A stretch of DNA of 64,000 nt from Palsa-504 sp963744005 (lineage in GTDB: Bacteria > Actinomycetota > Actinomycetes > Streptosporangiales > Streptosporangiaceae), in assembly GCA_963744005.1 (NCBI GenBank), contig CAVURU010000003.1:1674001-1738000 (forward strand). The letters run 5' to 3'. Within the stretch, counting starts at the first letter, position 1; each line of letters begins with the position of its first letter. The notes under the pieces were generated by a model. That model searched no databases, was not told the origin of the DNA, and saw only the letters and a list, made by a program, of their open reading frames with translations. A program made the position numbers and the translations under genes. Of the stretch, positions 43,323 through 53,240 are shown one piece after another.

Positions 43323-43366
43323 CGCACCACCTATCCCCCGTCCCGGGGCTGGGGATAGGTGGTGCG
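43323..43366 (+). terminator. 16-bp perfect hairpin upstream of tRNA-Ala
   Basis: CGCACCACCTATCCCC (43323-43338) pairs fully with GGGGATAGGTGGTGCG (43351-43366) around a 12-base loop. It follows the small zinc-finger-like gene by 16 bases and should end transcription before the tRNA. Confidence 0.75.
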
Positions 43367-43425
43367 AACGAGGTCTGGCAGCCGGTATGCTGTTCCGGTC
43401 CGACCAGGCCGGGACGTTGGCCTGC

Positions 43426-43500
<75 letters not shown>

Positions 43501-43609
43501 GAAGAACCTGCAGTTAAGGGCCCCAGCCTCGATCTCGGAAAATTGGCTTGGGAGCCAATGTGGGAGCCAGGTTGTAGCCTCCCGGCATCGCGAAGAACGC
43601 CGAAGGTGC

Positions 43610-43816
43610 CCCAGGATCGCTGGAGATGCGCTGCTCGGGCAACTGCGGCGGCAAGCGGAGAAGCGCGCGCAGGCCGGAGACCTATGGCAAGACCACAGCC
43701 CGGTCTTCACCACCTCTGTTGGGACGCCGTTAGAGTCGCATAACCTGCGCCGGGACTTTCGCAAGGTCACCGCGGCGGCCGGACTCGGCACCCGATGGGT
43801 CCCGAAGGACCAGTGA
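43610..43816 (+). pseudogene. Tyrosine recombinase (integrase) remnant
   Basis: The frame gives LLGQLRRQAEKRAQAGDLW, then DHSPVFTTSVGTPLESHNLRRDFRKVTAAAGL, the part of phage/ICE integrases just before the catalytic C-terminus. The block up to ~43816 stops in PKDQ, before the HxLRH and Tyr motifs, and no N-terminal domain is present. It begins about 110 bases after the tRNA, the usual place for int beside attL or attR. It is clearly non-functional. Confidence 0.7.
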
Positions 43817-43909
43817 TCACTACGGGCGCTGAAGTCATGGACCAGATCTTCCAGCCGAAGCGATATTGAAGCAGGCTGCTCAGCTCGGCTGACCCGGGAT
43901 GCGGCGAGT

Positions 43910-44140
43910 TCACGGGGCTTTCAGGCGGCGGAGCTCGAGCAGTTCGAGGCCGAGTTCTTCGATGCGGGCTAGCATGCCGTGGAGTGCGGCTTGATCCGCT
44001 ACGCCTTGCAGCAACGTGTCATGATCGTCGGTCTCGGCGCGCAGGCTCGAGAATGCGCGCAACGTCGCTGGACCTAGGTGACCGCGGATCCTTAGCTGGT
44101 ACGTCGGCAACGGCGGACGGTCGCGCTGCTCGCTGGTCAT
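43910..44140 (-). CDS. Small protein of unknown function, coupled to the MFS gene
   Basis: 76 residues from ATG 44140, which overlaps the MFS stop (ATGA). TYQLRIRGHLGPATLRAF, QGVADQAALHGMLARIEELGLELLELRRL is a pattern common in small actinobacterial proteins of unknown role placed next to regulators or transporters. The tight coupling suggests shared expression with the exporter. Confidence 0.7.
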   Translation of the reverse strand: MTSEQRDRPPLPTYQLRIRGHLGPATLRAFSSLRAETDDHDTLLQGVADQAALHGMLARIEELGLELLELRRLKAP

Positions 44141-45381
44141 TGACTGTCCGTCGGGTCCGACGAGGCGGCCGCTGCGATCTTGGCCAGGGAGAACAGGCAC
44201 AAGGCGGCGAGGATCGATGCGAAGGCAAGCACGGCCGGGAATGTGCCAATGCACCCGGAGAGCACGCCGACTCCCACCACCGGGACGATCAGGCCGGCGT
44301 AGCACGCCACGAAGAAGGCGGATATGACCTGGCCGCGCCGCTCAGCTGGGGCCAGGCGGTTGGCGGTGGCCAGGCTGGCCAGGAAGATGGCGCCCACAGC
44401 AATCCCTCCGACAGCCGTCCCGGCGAGGAACAACCCCATCGCAGCCTGCGCCAAGGCGGCGACGATCAGGCCGAGCGCGGCGAGCAGCAGTCCCAATCCG
44501 GCCAGGGCGACCCGGGAGCTGCTGGACCGGGCCAGCGCAATCTGCGTGACGGTTCCTACCGCGAATATCGCGAAAACCACCGCGCCCTGGACGGCATGGT
44601 CGCCTTGATGCAACACGCCTCCGATGAAGCCGGGCACCAGGGAGCTGAACAGCCCGAGCACGGCGAACGCAGCGAATACGGCGACGCCGGCGGCAATGAA
44701 CTCGCTCCGGCCACGCCGGGGGACGCCCAGGCCGGAAAAGCGCAGGCTAGCCCGGCGGCGCGGGCTGACCGTTTCCGGCACGAAACGCAGGCAGACGGCC
44801 GCCACCGCCAGGACGGCCAGGTACACCTCGAACACCAGCGTGGTGGGGTGGGGCAGGTACTGGGCGAACAGTCCGGCGATGAGCGGGCCCAGGCCCAGGC
44901 CGCCCATGTTCGCGGCCGTGGCCGCCAGCGACGCACGGCCGGGGTTGGCCTGCGCGTGCGTCAATTCTGTCAGCATGGCCGTGGCCGTTCCGGTCATCAG
45001 CCCAGCTGACAGCCCGGACAGGACCCGGGCGGCGAGAAGCACGCCCGGGCCGGGGGCGACGATGAACGCCACGGTGCTCAGCGCGCTGGCGGTAAGGGCC
45101 GCGGCCAGTACCGGCTTGCGTCCGGCTTGGTCCGACGCCCGCCCGGCCAGCAGCAAGGTGGCCAGGACCCCGGCGGCGTACACGGCGAAGATCACCGTCA
45201 CCAGGCCCGCAGAGAAATGCCACTCGGCCTGGTAGATGACGTACAGCGGGGTGGGCAGGGTAGTTCCGAGCATAACCCCGGCGAAGACGACCGCCAGCAG
45301 CCAGAAGGCCGACCGATGGGCGGCGGGCGGCGCCGCGATAGTGGTCGGCCTCTCCTGGCCGGCGGTGATGACGGGATTCAT
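44137..45381 (-). CDS. MFS transporter (probable drug/metabolite exporter)
   Basis: 414 residues with twelve predicted helices. Motif A is GRASDQAGRKPVL after helix 2; the N-terminus LLAVVFAGVMLGTTLPTPLYVIY resembles the efflux families of actinobacteria. ATG at 45381 is chosen because CTGGAG lies upstream and the earlier codons (to 45456) have no membrane pattern. It is divergent from a LAL-type regulator across 140 bases, an arrangement suggesting regulation by or with it. The substrate is unknown. Confidence 0.9.
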   Translation of the reverse strand: MNPVITAGQERPTTIAAPPAAHRSAFWLLAVVFAGVMLGTTLPTPLYVIYQAEWHFSAGLVTVIFAVYAAGVLATLLLAGRASDQAGRKPVLAAALTASALSTVAFIVAPGPGVLLAARVLSGLSAGLMTGTATAMLTELTHAQANPGRASLAATAANMGGLGLGPLIAGLFAQYLPHPTTLVFEVYLAVLAVAAVCLRFVPETVSPRRRASLRFSGLGVPRRGRSEFIAAGVAVFAAFAVLGLFSSLVPGFIGGVLHQGDHAVQGAVVFAIFAVGTVTQIALARSSSSRVALAGLGLLLAALGLIVAALAQAAMGLFLAGTAVGGIAVGAIFLASLATANRLAPAERRGQVISAFFVACYAGLIVPVVGVGVLSGCIGTFPAVLAFASILAALCLFSLAKIAAAASSDPTDSQ

Positions 45382-45521
45382 CTCTGGGCTCCAGTTCTTT
45401 TTCTTTGTTCTGCTGACTGCTGCCAGCCTCAAGGCCGGTGAGGTGAGCCGCGTCACACGGCAGGATGATTGCGCCCGAGCCGGGGCGTACTGTGGCGGCA
45501 GGCCTGGTCAAGGAGGACTCT

Positions 45522-48194
45522 GTGGGGCCTGCGCACTGGTCCGGAGCGGCCGGTCCCGGGGGTGCCGCCGGGGTCCGGGACGGAGTGGTCCCGCGGCCGG
45601 GACTTTTCGGGCGGCTCGCCGCAGCGGGACGGGTGACCGAGGTGTCCGCGCCAGCCGGGAGCGGCAAGACGTTCCTGCTGCGCTCCTGGGCCGAGGGGGC
45701 GGACGCGGCCGGGCAGGTCGCGTGGGTGACGGTGCCGGGCGAGGAGCATGACCCGCAGCGGTTCTGGCTGTCGGTGATCGGCGCGCTACGCGACACGGCC
45801 GCCGGGTCCGGGCTGGTCAATCCCTTGACGGCGGCCCCGGGCCTGGACGGCTGGGCGGCCGTCGAACGGCTGCTGGCCGATCTCGGCCGGCTCGAAGACC
45901 GGATCTGGCTGGTGATCGACGACGTGCACGAGCTGCGTTCGGCCGAGGCGCTACGCCAGCTGGAGCTGCTGATCATGCGGGGGCCGCCGCAACTGCGATT
46001 CGTCCTGGCCACCCGGCATGATCTGCGGCTGGGCCTGCACCGGCTGCGGCTGGCGGGAGAACTGGCCGAGATCCGGGCGGCTGATCTGCGCTTCACCCTG
46101 GAGGAGGCGAGGGCACTGTTCGCGGCGGCCGGGATACCGTTGTCCGACCCCGCGCTCAGCCTACTTTATGCCCGAACCGAAGGCTGGGTGGCGGGGTTGC
46201 GGCTGGCGGCGCTGTCGCTGGCCGGGCATCCGGATCCGGAGCGGTTCGCCGCCGAGTTCTCTGGCAGCGAGCGGGCCGTGGCCGAGTACCTGCTGGCCGA
46301 GGTCCTGGAGCGCCAGCCTCAGCCGGTCCGCCGGCTGCTGCTGCGAACCTCGGTGCTGGAACGGGTGAACGGCGACCTGGCTGACCTGCTGACCGGAGCA
46401 GAGGGCGGGGAGCGGGTCCTGCAGCAACTGGAGCAGGCTAACGCGTTCGTGGTCGCGCTGGATGCGGGGCGGTCCTGGTTCCGTTACCACCAGCTGTTCG
46501 CCGACCTGCTGCAGCTGGAACTGCGCGGCGAGGCGCCGTCTGAACTGCCGGCGCTGCACGCCGCCGCCGCCGGCTGGTACGCCGGCCACGGGTACCTGGT
46601 CGAGGCCGTCCAGCACGCCCAGGCGGGCGGTGACTGGGGCCTGGGCGCACGGCTGCTGTCCGACCACTGGGTCGGTTTCGGGCTCAACGGGCTTGGGGCC
46701 ACGGCGCACGAGCTCCTGGGCCGGTTTCCGGCCGCCGTGATCGCGGCGGACGGGGAGCTGGCCGCGCGGAAGGCCGGAGATGAACTGGCCCGGGGGTCGC
46801 TGGAGGAAGCCGAACGCTATCTGGCGCTGGCTACTGGAGGGCTGGAATCGGTGCCCGTAGAGCGGCGGGGGCGCTCGCAGGTAGTACTGGCCCTAGCCCG
46901 GATGCGGCTGGCCCGCCAGCGCGGAGACGTCCCGGCCGTGTCCCGGCAGGCGCAGGAACTGCTGGCTCTGGCCAGCGCCCCGGGTCCTGCGGAACTGGGG
47001 CTGGGCGGAGACCTGCGGGCGGTGGCGCTGATCGATCTCGGCATCGCCGAGCTGTGGACGGCCCGCTTTGCGGAGGCCGACCGGCACCTCGAAGAGGGCG
47101 TCACCCTGGCCCGGCAGCTCGGACGGCCCTACCTGGAGGCCAGCGGCCTGGCCTACGGGGCACAGCTGGAGAGCTGGCGGTCGTTCCCGCTGGGGGCGGA
47201 GCGGAGCAGGCAGGCCATCGAGCTGGCCGGCCGGCACGGCTGGACGGAGGAGCCGGTCGCCGGTATCGCCTATCTGGCGCTGGGGGTGGCGATGATCGCC
47301 CAGGGACGACTCGAGGAGGGCCAGCAAGCGCTGGAGCGGGCCGAGCGAACCTTCCGCGCCGAGGCCGAGCCTGCGGCGGGCGTGAGGCTGCACTACGGTC
47401 GCGTGATGCTCGAGCTCGCCCGCGGCCGGTTCGCCGAGGCGCTGGCCGCGAGCCGGACGGCCGAACGGCTGGGCGGGATGCTCGTGACCGAGCACACGCT
47501 CGCCAGACGGGGAAAGTCGCATCGGCTGCAGGCGCTCGTGAAACTAGGCGAAACCCATCAAGCCGAACGAGCCCTGGCCGAGATGGACGAGATGGAGCGT
47601 GACAGCGGCGAGATGCGCGTCGCCGCGGCGGTGCTGCGGCTCGCGCAGAGCGCTCCAGAAGCAGCCGTTGGCGCGCTCGCGCCCGTCCTGGACGGCTCCG
47701 CGCCGCTGACGAACGCCCACCTGTGGGAGGTCCACGCGTGGCTGCTGGAAGCGATCGCCCGCGACGCCGTGGGCGACACGGGCGCCGCTAGGCGCGCCCT
47801 GGAGCGCGCCCTGGGCCTGGCCAAGCAGGAAGACCTGCTGTTCCCGTTCCTGCTCGACCCGGCACCGGGGCTGCTCGATCGTCATCGCCGCCTGGGCACC
47901 GCGCACGCCGCCCTGATCTCCGAGATCCTGGATGTCCTGGCCGGATCCGAGACTCACACAGGGAGTCCGCCCCGGCTGACGGAGCCGCTCAGCCAAGGCG
48001 AGATCCGCGTGCTGCGCTATCTGCCCACCAAGCTGTCCGCGCCGGAGATCGCCGACCAGCTCTACCTGTCGGTCAACACGGTCAAGACCCACATGCGCCA
48101 CGCCTACGACAAGCTCGGCGTACACCGGCGGCACGAAGCCGTCGAGCAGGCCCGGGCCCTCGGCCTGCTGGCCCCCTCACCGCACCGGCCCTGA
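45522..48194 (+). CDS. LAL-type (MalT-like) LuxR-family regulator
   Basis: About 890 residues from GTG 45522, six bases after AAGGAGGACT; ATG 45465 has no good ribosome site. Walker A APAGSGKT lies at ~43-50 and Walker B WLVIDDVHELRS near 125. A winged-helix/TPR middle (LLRTSVLERVNGDLADLLTG, YHQLFADLLQLEL) precedes the C-terminal LuxR helix-turn-helix at ~825-885 (LSQGEIRVLRYLPTKLSAPEIADQLYLSVNTVKTHMRHAY). Such ATP-dependent regulators respond to inducers and often control transport or secondary metabolism. The likely target is the divergent exporter. Confidence 0.93.
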   Translation: MGPAHWSGAAGPGGAAGVRDGVVPRPGLFGRLAAAGRVTEVSAPAGSGKTFLLRSWAEGADAAGQVAWVTVPGEEHDPQRFWLSVIGALRDTAAGSGLVNPLTAAPGLDGWAAVERLLADLGRLEDRIWLVIDDVHELRSAEALRQLELLIMRGPPQLRFVLATRHDLRLGLHRLRLAGELAEIRAADLRFTLEEARALFAAAGIPLSDPALSLLYARTEGWVAGLRLAALSLAGHPDPERFAAEFSGSERAVAEYLLAEVLERQPQPVRRLLLRTSVLERVNGDLADLLTGAEGGERVLQQLEQANAFVVALDAGRSWFRYHQLFADLLQLELRGEAPSELPALHAAAAGWYAGHGYLVEAVQHAQAGGDWGLGARLLSDHWVGFGLNGLGATAHELLGRFPAAVIAADGELAARKAGDELARGSLEEAERYLALATGGLESVPVERRGRSQVVLALARMRLARQRGDVPAVSRQAQELLALASAPGPAELGLGGDLRAVALIDLGIAELWTARFAEADRHLEEGVTLARQLGRPYLEASGLAYGAQLESWRSFPLGAERSRQAIELAGRHGWTEEPVAGIAYLALGVAMIAQGRLEEGQQALERAERTFRAEAEPAAGVRLHYGRVMLELARGRFAEALAASRTAERLGGMLVTEHTLARRGKSHRLQALVKLGETHQAERALAEMDEMERDSGEMRVAAAVLRLAQSAPEAAVGALAPVLDGSAPLTNAHLWEVHAWLLEAIARDAVGDTGAARRALERALGLAKQEDLLFPFLLDPAPGLLDRHRRLGTAHAALISEILDVLAGSETHTGSPPRLTEPLSQGEIRVLRYLPTKLSAPEIADQLYLSVNTVKTHMRHAYDKLGVHRRHEAVEQARALGLLAPSPHRP

Positions 48195-48287
48195 CGGGCG
48201 GGAATCACCCTGCAGCGTGAGGCCGGGCTCACCCGGCCTCACGTAATGCTGGCTGCCATCTGATTCCTGATTGACCGGAGCATCCAG

Positions 48288-48815
48288 ATGAGCACCAGCA
48301 CCACCCTCTCGCCAGCCGGGATCTCACCGGACCCTGCTGCTGCCCAGTCGTTCCTGCTCAGGCGCGTCCAGCCTGCGCTCAGCGGGCTGATGGACGGGTC
48401 ACTGTCGACCCTGGCCCCCATCTTCGCGGTGGCCCTGGCCACCCACCGCCCGCTGACCGCATTTTTCACCGGCGCCGCGACGGCCCTCGGCGCGGGAGTG
48501 AGCATGGCCTTCTCCGAGGGCCTGTCCGACACCGGAGACCTGACCGGACGCGGCAGTCCCGTCATACGCGGCGCGATCACCGGCGGCGGGACCTTCGCCG
48601 GGGGCATCTTCCACACCCTGCCGTTTCTCATCCCCGGCTACAGCGCCGCCATCGGCGTCGCTGTAGCCGTTGTGGCCAGCGAACTGTTTCTCCTCGCCTG
48701 GCTCCGGCACAAGTTCTTCCGCACCAGCTTCACCCGCTCATTCCTGGCCATCACGGTCGGCGGAGCGATCATCGCCCTCATGAGCGCGGCCCTCGGGATC
48801 GCCGCCGGGGGTTGA
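48288..48815 (+). CDS. VIT1/CCC1-like membrane protein
   Basis: 175 residues. GLMDGSLSTLAPIFAVALAT and MAFSEGLSDTGDLTGRGSP resemble the VIT/CCC1 family, which carries Fe2+/Mn2+. Four or five membrane helices are visible, ending SFLAITVGGAIIALMSAALGIAAGG. Metal-coordinating Glu/Asp residues (MDGS, FSEGLSD) are kept. The match is partial; members of this branch are also found linked to rubrerythrin-like proteins. Metal specificity is unknown. Confidence 0.75.
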   Translation: MSTSTTLSPAGISPDPAAAQSFLLRRVQPALSGLMDGSLSTLAPIFAVALATHRPLTAFFTGAATALGAGVSMAFSEGLSDTGDLTGRGSPVIRGAITGGGTFAGGIFHTLPFLIPGYSAAIGVAVAVVASELFLLAWLRHKFFRTSFTRSFLAITVGGAIIALMSAALGIAAGG

Positions 48816-48898
48816 GGATTCACCCGGCCGTGTGACGCCGGCTCACCCGGCCCGGCGCGAGGCTTACTGCCATCCGGAACAACCAACAGGAGAACGCC

Positions 48899-49822
48899 AT
48901 GCAGACAGTGACACTCACGCCACAGGCCACACCAGCCCTTTCGCGCCCGCGCCAGCGCACCGCCACGCAGGTGATCGCGTTTCTCGGCACTGGGCGGATG
49001 GGCGCCCCGATGGCCGCCAACCTGGCCCGGGCCGGCTTCGAGGTTCGGGCCTGGGACCGCACCACCAGCCACGCCGCCGCCCTGACCCAGGACGGCGCAA
49101 CCGTGGCGGCCAGCCCCGCCGATGCCGTGCGGGGAGCCGGGATCCTCATCACCATGCTGGCCGACGGGCCCGCCACCGAGGAGACATGGAACGGACCGGA
49201 CGGGCTGTTGATGGCCGCCGGCTCCGGCCTGATCTGGATCCAGATGGCCACCGTCGGACTGGACTGGACGCAGCGGCTGGCCAACACCGCCACCACGCAC
49301 GGGATCAGCTTCTTCGACGCCCCGGTCTCCGGCAGCCAAGGTCCAGCCCAGGCCGGCGAACTGACCATCCTGGCCAGCGGCCCGTCCTGGATGCGGGCGT
49401 CCGTCGACCCGGTATTCACCGCGCTCGGCCGGGCCACCGCCTGGCTTGGCCCGGCCGGGAACGGCACCCGGGCCAAGCTGGTCCTCAACAACTGGCTCGC
49501 CGACCTCGCCGAGACAACCGCCGAAACGCTCACCTTCGCCGACCACCTCGGCCTGAACCCGGCCGCGATCGTGGACCTGCTGGAATCCACCCCGCTCGGA
49601 TCACCGTACGCGGTGCAGAAGGCCCGCAGCATGCTAGCCAGCGACTACACACCCGCGTTCGCCCTCAAGCACGCGCTCAAGGACGCCGACCTCGCTGCCC
49701 AGGCCGCGCAGGAAAGCGGTACCGAACTTGCCGTCACCAGCGCCCTGCTCCCCCGCTGGCGCCGGGCCGCGGCCAGCGGTCACGCCGACGACGACCTGGC
49801 CGCCATCTACACCACGCCCTGA
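48899..49822 (+). CDS. NAD(P)-dependent 3-hydroxyacid dehydrogenase-like oxidoreductase
   Basis: 307 residues. The Rossmann motif is IAFLGTGRMGAPMAANLARAG; the substrate-binding segment is FFDAPVSGSQGPAQAGELTILASG and the catalytic Lys region is GNGTRAKLVLNNWL. This is the 6-phosphogluconate/3-hydroxyisobutyrate dehydrogenase-like superfamily. Arg after the second strand (AWDRTTS) suggests NADP(H). The ATG follows AGGAGAACGCC. It lies 83 bases after the VIT-like gene; substrate unknown. Confidence 0.9.
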   Translation: MQTVTLTPQATPALSRPRQRTATQVIAFLGTGRMGAPMAANLARAGFEVRAWDRTTSHAAALTQDGATVAASPADAVRGAGILITMLADGPATEETWNGPDGLLMAAGSGLIWIQMATVGLDWTQRLANTATTHGISFFDAPVSGSQGPAQAGELTILASGPSWMRASVDPVFTALGRATAWLGPAGNGTRAKLVLNNWLADLAETTAETLTFADHLGLNPAAIVDLLESTPLGSPYAVQKARSMLASDYTPAFALKHALKDADLAAQAAQESGTELAVTSALLPRWRRAAASGHADDDLAAIYTTP

Positions 49823-50102
49823 CCGCCCGCAGTCACCAGCCAGCCGTAGCCATCCCGGAAGACGCCATCGAGTTCTAGTTCATCGCCATCCCGGTGGTGG
49901 CCCCATTAGCCGCCCGGCGTGATGCCACGGCCGACAGCGCGGAACACATCTCCATGACACCCATGAGAACCGCTGCAGGCCGGCACCCGGCCTGAGGGCC
50001 GGCCAGGAAAGGCGTCCATGGCGGCCGCCCGCGCCTCCTAGACGCCGATCTGGGAGCGCAGCAGCCATCGCCACGGTCACCGAAAACGAACCCGGTTGCG
50101 GC

Positions 50103-50891
50103 TTAGCGACCCGTGAAGACTCCGGGCCGCTTCTCCGCGAACGCCTTGAGGGCCTCGATGCGGTCATCGCTGGGCATCGAGGGCACATTGGCGTCGTGCT
50201 CGTGCGCGAGTGAGTCTTGCAGGCCGAACCGGCGGTTCAGCAGCTTCTTGGCCGAGCGGACCGTCAGCGGCGGATTCCCGGCGATCTCGTTCGCGAGCAG
50301 CATGGCCTCGTCCATCAGGCGCTCGTGCGGCACGACCGAGTTGACCAGACCCTTCCCCAGCGCCCACTGGGCGTCGTAGAGACGGCCGGTGAAGGCCATC
50401 TCGGACGCTATGCCCAGGCCGGCCAGGTCCACCATCGACTCCGACGACCCGGTGTCGGGTACCAGCGCGCGTTTGACGAAGATGCTCGCGAACCGGGCCT
50501 GATCGGAGGCGATCCGGATGTCCGCGGCCAGGCTGAGCGAGAACCCCGCGCCCACGGCGACACCGTTGACCGCGGCGATGATCGGCTGCGCGAGGCGGCG
50601 CATCCGCGGCGCCAGCGGCGGGATGCTCGAGCGCGGGTCATACCCCGGTGCGGGGCCGCCACCGGTAGCCGCCGCGATCTGGTCGTTGACGTCGGCGCCG
50701 GAGCAAAAGCCGCGGCCTTTGCCGGTCAGGATCACGGCCCGGATGTCGGGGAAACCGGCCTCAATCTCATCGAAGGCGTCGTTGAGGTCGAGGGCCAGCC
50801 CCGCGTTCAGCGCGTTCAGCACCTCAGGCCTGTTCATGCGGATAACGCTGACGTGCCCGATCCGTTCCACGGTCACATTGTCATGAGGCAT
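50103..50891 (-). CDS. Enoyl-CoA hydratase/isomerase family protein
   Basis: 262 residues. The crotonase oxyanion-hole segments are GKGRGFCSGADV and NGVAVGAGFSLSLAADIRIA; the second acidic region is RALVPDTGSSESM, where Asp replaces the usual Glu-like position. It probably hydrates or isomerises a CoA ester. It lies 15 bases downstream of the CoA-transferase gene, in the same operon. Confidence 0.92.
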   Translation of the reverse strand: MPHDNVTVERIGHVSVIRMNRPEVLNALNAGLALDLNDAFDEIEAGFPDIRAVILTGKGRGFCSGADVNDQIAAATGGGPAPGYDPRSSIPPLAPRMRRLAQPIIAAVNGVAVGAGFSLSLAADIRIASDQARFASIFVKRALVPDTGSSESMVDLAGLGIASEMAFTGRLYDAQWALGKGLVNSVVPHERLMDEAMLLANEIAGNPPLTVRSAKKLLNRRFGLQDSLAHEHDANVPSMPSDDRIEALKAFAEKRPGVFTGR

Positions 50892-50906
50892 GATTTCCTC
50901 CCGCTG

Positions 50907-53240
50907 TCATGCGCAAGATTCCGGCTGCGCACCGCGCCGGGACGGTGGCGGCCATGCGTACGCCTGGCTCTCCTCCGGCGCCATGCCCAGCCACTGGGTG
51001 AGGATCTCGGCGGTGTGCTCCCCCAGACGCGGGGTCCGCCGCCGGATGGTGGCGGGCGTCTTGGACAGCCGGTACGGCGGGTCGGGGTATTCGACCACGC
51101 CGAGATCGGGGTGATCCATTTCCTGCAGGAAGTGGCGTTCGCGATGCTGGGGGTCTCGGACTACATCCTCGGCGTTCTGGACCGCGCCGGCCGCCAGGCC
51201 CGCTCGCTGCATGATCCGCGTCGCCTGCTGCGGCGTCAGCGTGCTGGCCCAGCTCCGCACCGCGCCGGTGACCGCGGCGTGGTCGCCGGGATGGGCGGTG
51301 CCGGTCAGCTGGGCCAGCCGCAGCCAGTCCTCGTCGTCCTCGGGCTCGACCGCCAGCCACGCATCGGCGCCGAGGCACCGGACCACCATGCCGGGCGGCG
51401 GGTCCTCGCCGGGTTCGTGCCCGTTGACCACGAAATCCAGCAGCATCGGGCCCATGACCGCCCCGCCCACGCCGATCTGGGCCTGGTCGATATGGGTGCC
51501 CAGCCCGGTACGGTCGCGGGCCGCGAGCGCGGCCAGGATGGCGAACACGCCGTGCGCTCCGGCCAGATAGTCGAAGTGCGTGCTATGGGAGCGGCCCCAC
51601 ATCTGGGTGATGCCCATGAACGAGAAGATCGTCGCGCCGTAGGCCAGGTAGTGCGACCGGGGCCCGCTGCCGTGCCCGAAACCTGTCTGGGACAGCATGA
51701 CGATCCGGGGGTTCACCGCGGCGATCTTGTCGTAACCGACGCCCCAGCGCTCCAGGACGTCCGGACCGTAGTTCTCGAGCACCACGTCCGCCGTACGGGC
51801 CAGCCGCAACACCAGGTCGACCGACTCAGGCTGCTTCATGTCCAGGGCCAGGCTGCGGACCGAGCGGTTGAAATTGGCGTAGGCCGCGGAGGTTTCCGCG
51901 CCGGACGGCTCGTAGACCGCGTCGCCCAGGCGAAGCCGGCGCGTGGTGTCGGGCACCGCGGGGGACTCGATCTTGATCACGTCGGCGCCCAGCTCAGCCA
52001 GGACCGTGGCGGACACCGCTCCCGCGACGACCATGCCGAACGAGATCACCTTGATCGCGGACAGCGGCCTGGCGGGCCGCGGCTGCGGCGTTTGGGCCGA
52101 CCGCCATTCGGCGGCGATGGCGGCGGGATCATGCTGGCCGAGCCGGGGTGCCGGGCGGCGGTACTGCGCCAGCAGCGGCTGCCCGGACAAGAACGGCTGG
52201 CCCGGGAGGTCGAACTCCCCAAGGCCGGCCAGCGGATTGGGCACGAAGAAGCCCCGGCTGCGGGGCTGCGGGTCCTGGGTGAACTGCCCCACGGTGTTGA
52301 CCAGCGCGCACGGCACCCTGAGCTGCTGGGCGCGGCCGACGAAGTCTTCGCGGTCCATCCCCAGGAGGGCGGGCGCGACGACGGCCATGATCTCCTCGGC
52401 GTGATCCCGCCGGCCCGCCGTGTCGGCGTAGGCGGGGTCGCTGAGCTCGGGCGGGCTGCCGAGCAGCTGGACCAGGCCCGCCCAGTGCTTGTCCGTCAGG
52501 GCGATGAACTCGATCACGCCATCCCGACAGGGCCAGATGCCCCCGACGCCCGGGTAATCGTCGCGGCGCCGCGTGATGTCCTCGGCGTTGGTGTACCGGT
52601 GCAGCTCGCTCAGGTAGGACCCCAGCACCTCATGGGCGGAGATCTCGATGAACTGCCCGCCTGCGGCGGGCCGGGCCCGCAGGGCCGCGAGCACGGCGAT
52701 CGCCATCTGCGTGCCCGCGTGGTCATACAGCTGGCGGCCCGGCATCACGACCGGCGGACCTTCGGGCGGCCCCTGTGAGTACAGGGCGCCGCCGAGCGCG
52801 GAAGAGGTGAGATGGGTGGCCCGCCAGGTGCGGTACGGACCGCTGAGCCCGAACGGGGTGACCGAGCAGACGACCGCATCCGGGGCGGCCCAGGACAGCT
52901 CGCGGGCCTCGGCGTCGAAGCCGGCCAGCGGCGGAGTCAGGAGCACGACGTCGGCGTTCGCGCCCAGCTCGGCCAGCACGCTGAGCGCCTCCGCGCGGCG
53001 GTAGTCCAGCACGACCCCGCGCTTGTTGGCGTGATAGTAGGCGAAGGTGAGGCTGCGTTCCGGGCCGCTGCGACCGCCGGCGAAGGGACCCTGGCGGCGT
53101 AGCTCGTCACCGGCCGGGAGCTCCACCTTGACCACGTCGGCACCACCGTCCGCCAGCAGCCGTCCGCCGTAACTGCCGATCGGCCCGCTGAGATCCAGGA
53201 CGCGGATCCCGGCCAGCGGCAGTGACTCCAGAGCCATCAT
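50907..53240 (-). CDS. Double-domain CoA-transferase family III (CaiB/BaiF)
   Basis: About 777 residues from ATG 53240. Domain 1 opens LAGIRVLDLSGPIGSYGGR and has an Asp at RQLYDHAGTQ; domain 2 starts near residue 400 (SAIKVISFGMVVAGAVSA) with an Asp at FDYLAGAHG. Both domains therefore keep candidate catalytic aspartates, unlike the first half of the related gene at 30790-33091. Such tandem proteins transfer CoA between acyl groups. With the enoyl-CoA hydratase just after it, this forms a short pathway for activating and hydrating an unknown acid. The upstream frame to 53360 lacks homology. Confidence 0.88.
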   Translation of the reverse strand: MMALESLPLAGIRVLDLSGPIGSYGGRLLADGGADVVKVELPAGDELRRQGPFAGGRSGPERSLTFAYYHANKRGVVLDYRRAEALSVLAELGANADVVLLTPPLAGFDAEARELSWAAPDAVVCSVTPFGLSGPYRTWRATHLTSSALGGALYSQGPPEGPPVVMPGRQLYDHAGTQMAIAVLAALRARPAAGGQFIEISAHEVLGSYLSELHRYTNAEDITRRRDDYPGVGGIWPCRDGVIEFIALTDKHWAGLVQLLGSPPELSDPAYADTAGRRDHAEEIMAVVAPALLGMDREDFVGRAQQLRVPCALVNTVGQFTQDPQPRSRGFFVPNPLAGLGEFDLPGQPFLSGQPLLAQYRRPAPRLGQHDPAAIAAEWRSAQTPQPRPARPLSAIKVISFGMVVAGAVSATVLAELGADVIKIESPAVPDTTRRLRLGDAVYEPSGAETSAAYANFNRSVRSLALDMKQPESVDLVLRLARTADVVLENYGPDVLERWGVGYDKIAAVNPRIVMLSQTGFGHGSGPRSHYLAYGATIFSFMGITQMWGRSHSTHFDYLAGAHGVFAILAALAARDRTGLGTHIDQAQIGVGGAVMGPMLLDFVVNGHEPGEDPPPGMVVRCLGADAWLAVEPEDDEDWLRLAQLTGTAHPGDHAAVTGAVRSWASTLTPQQATRIMQRAGLAAGAVQNAEDVVRDPQHRERHFLQEMDHPDLGVVEYPDPPYRLSKTPATIRRRTPRLGEHTAEILTQWLGMAPEESQAYAWPPPSRRGAQPESCA

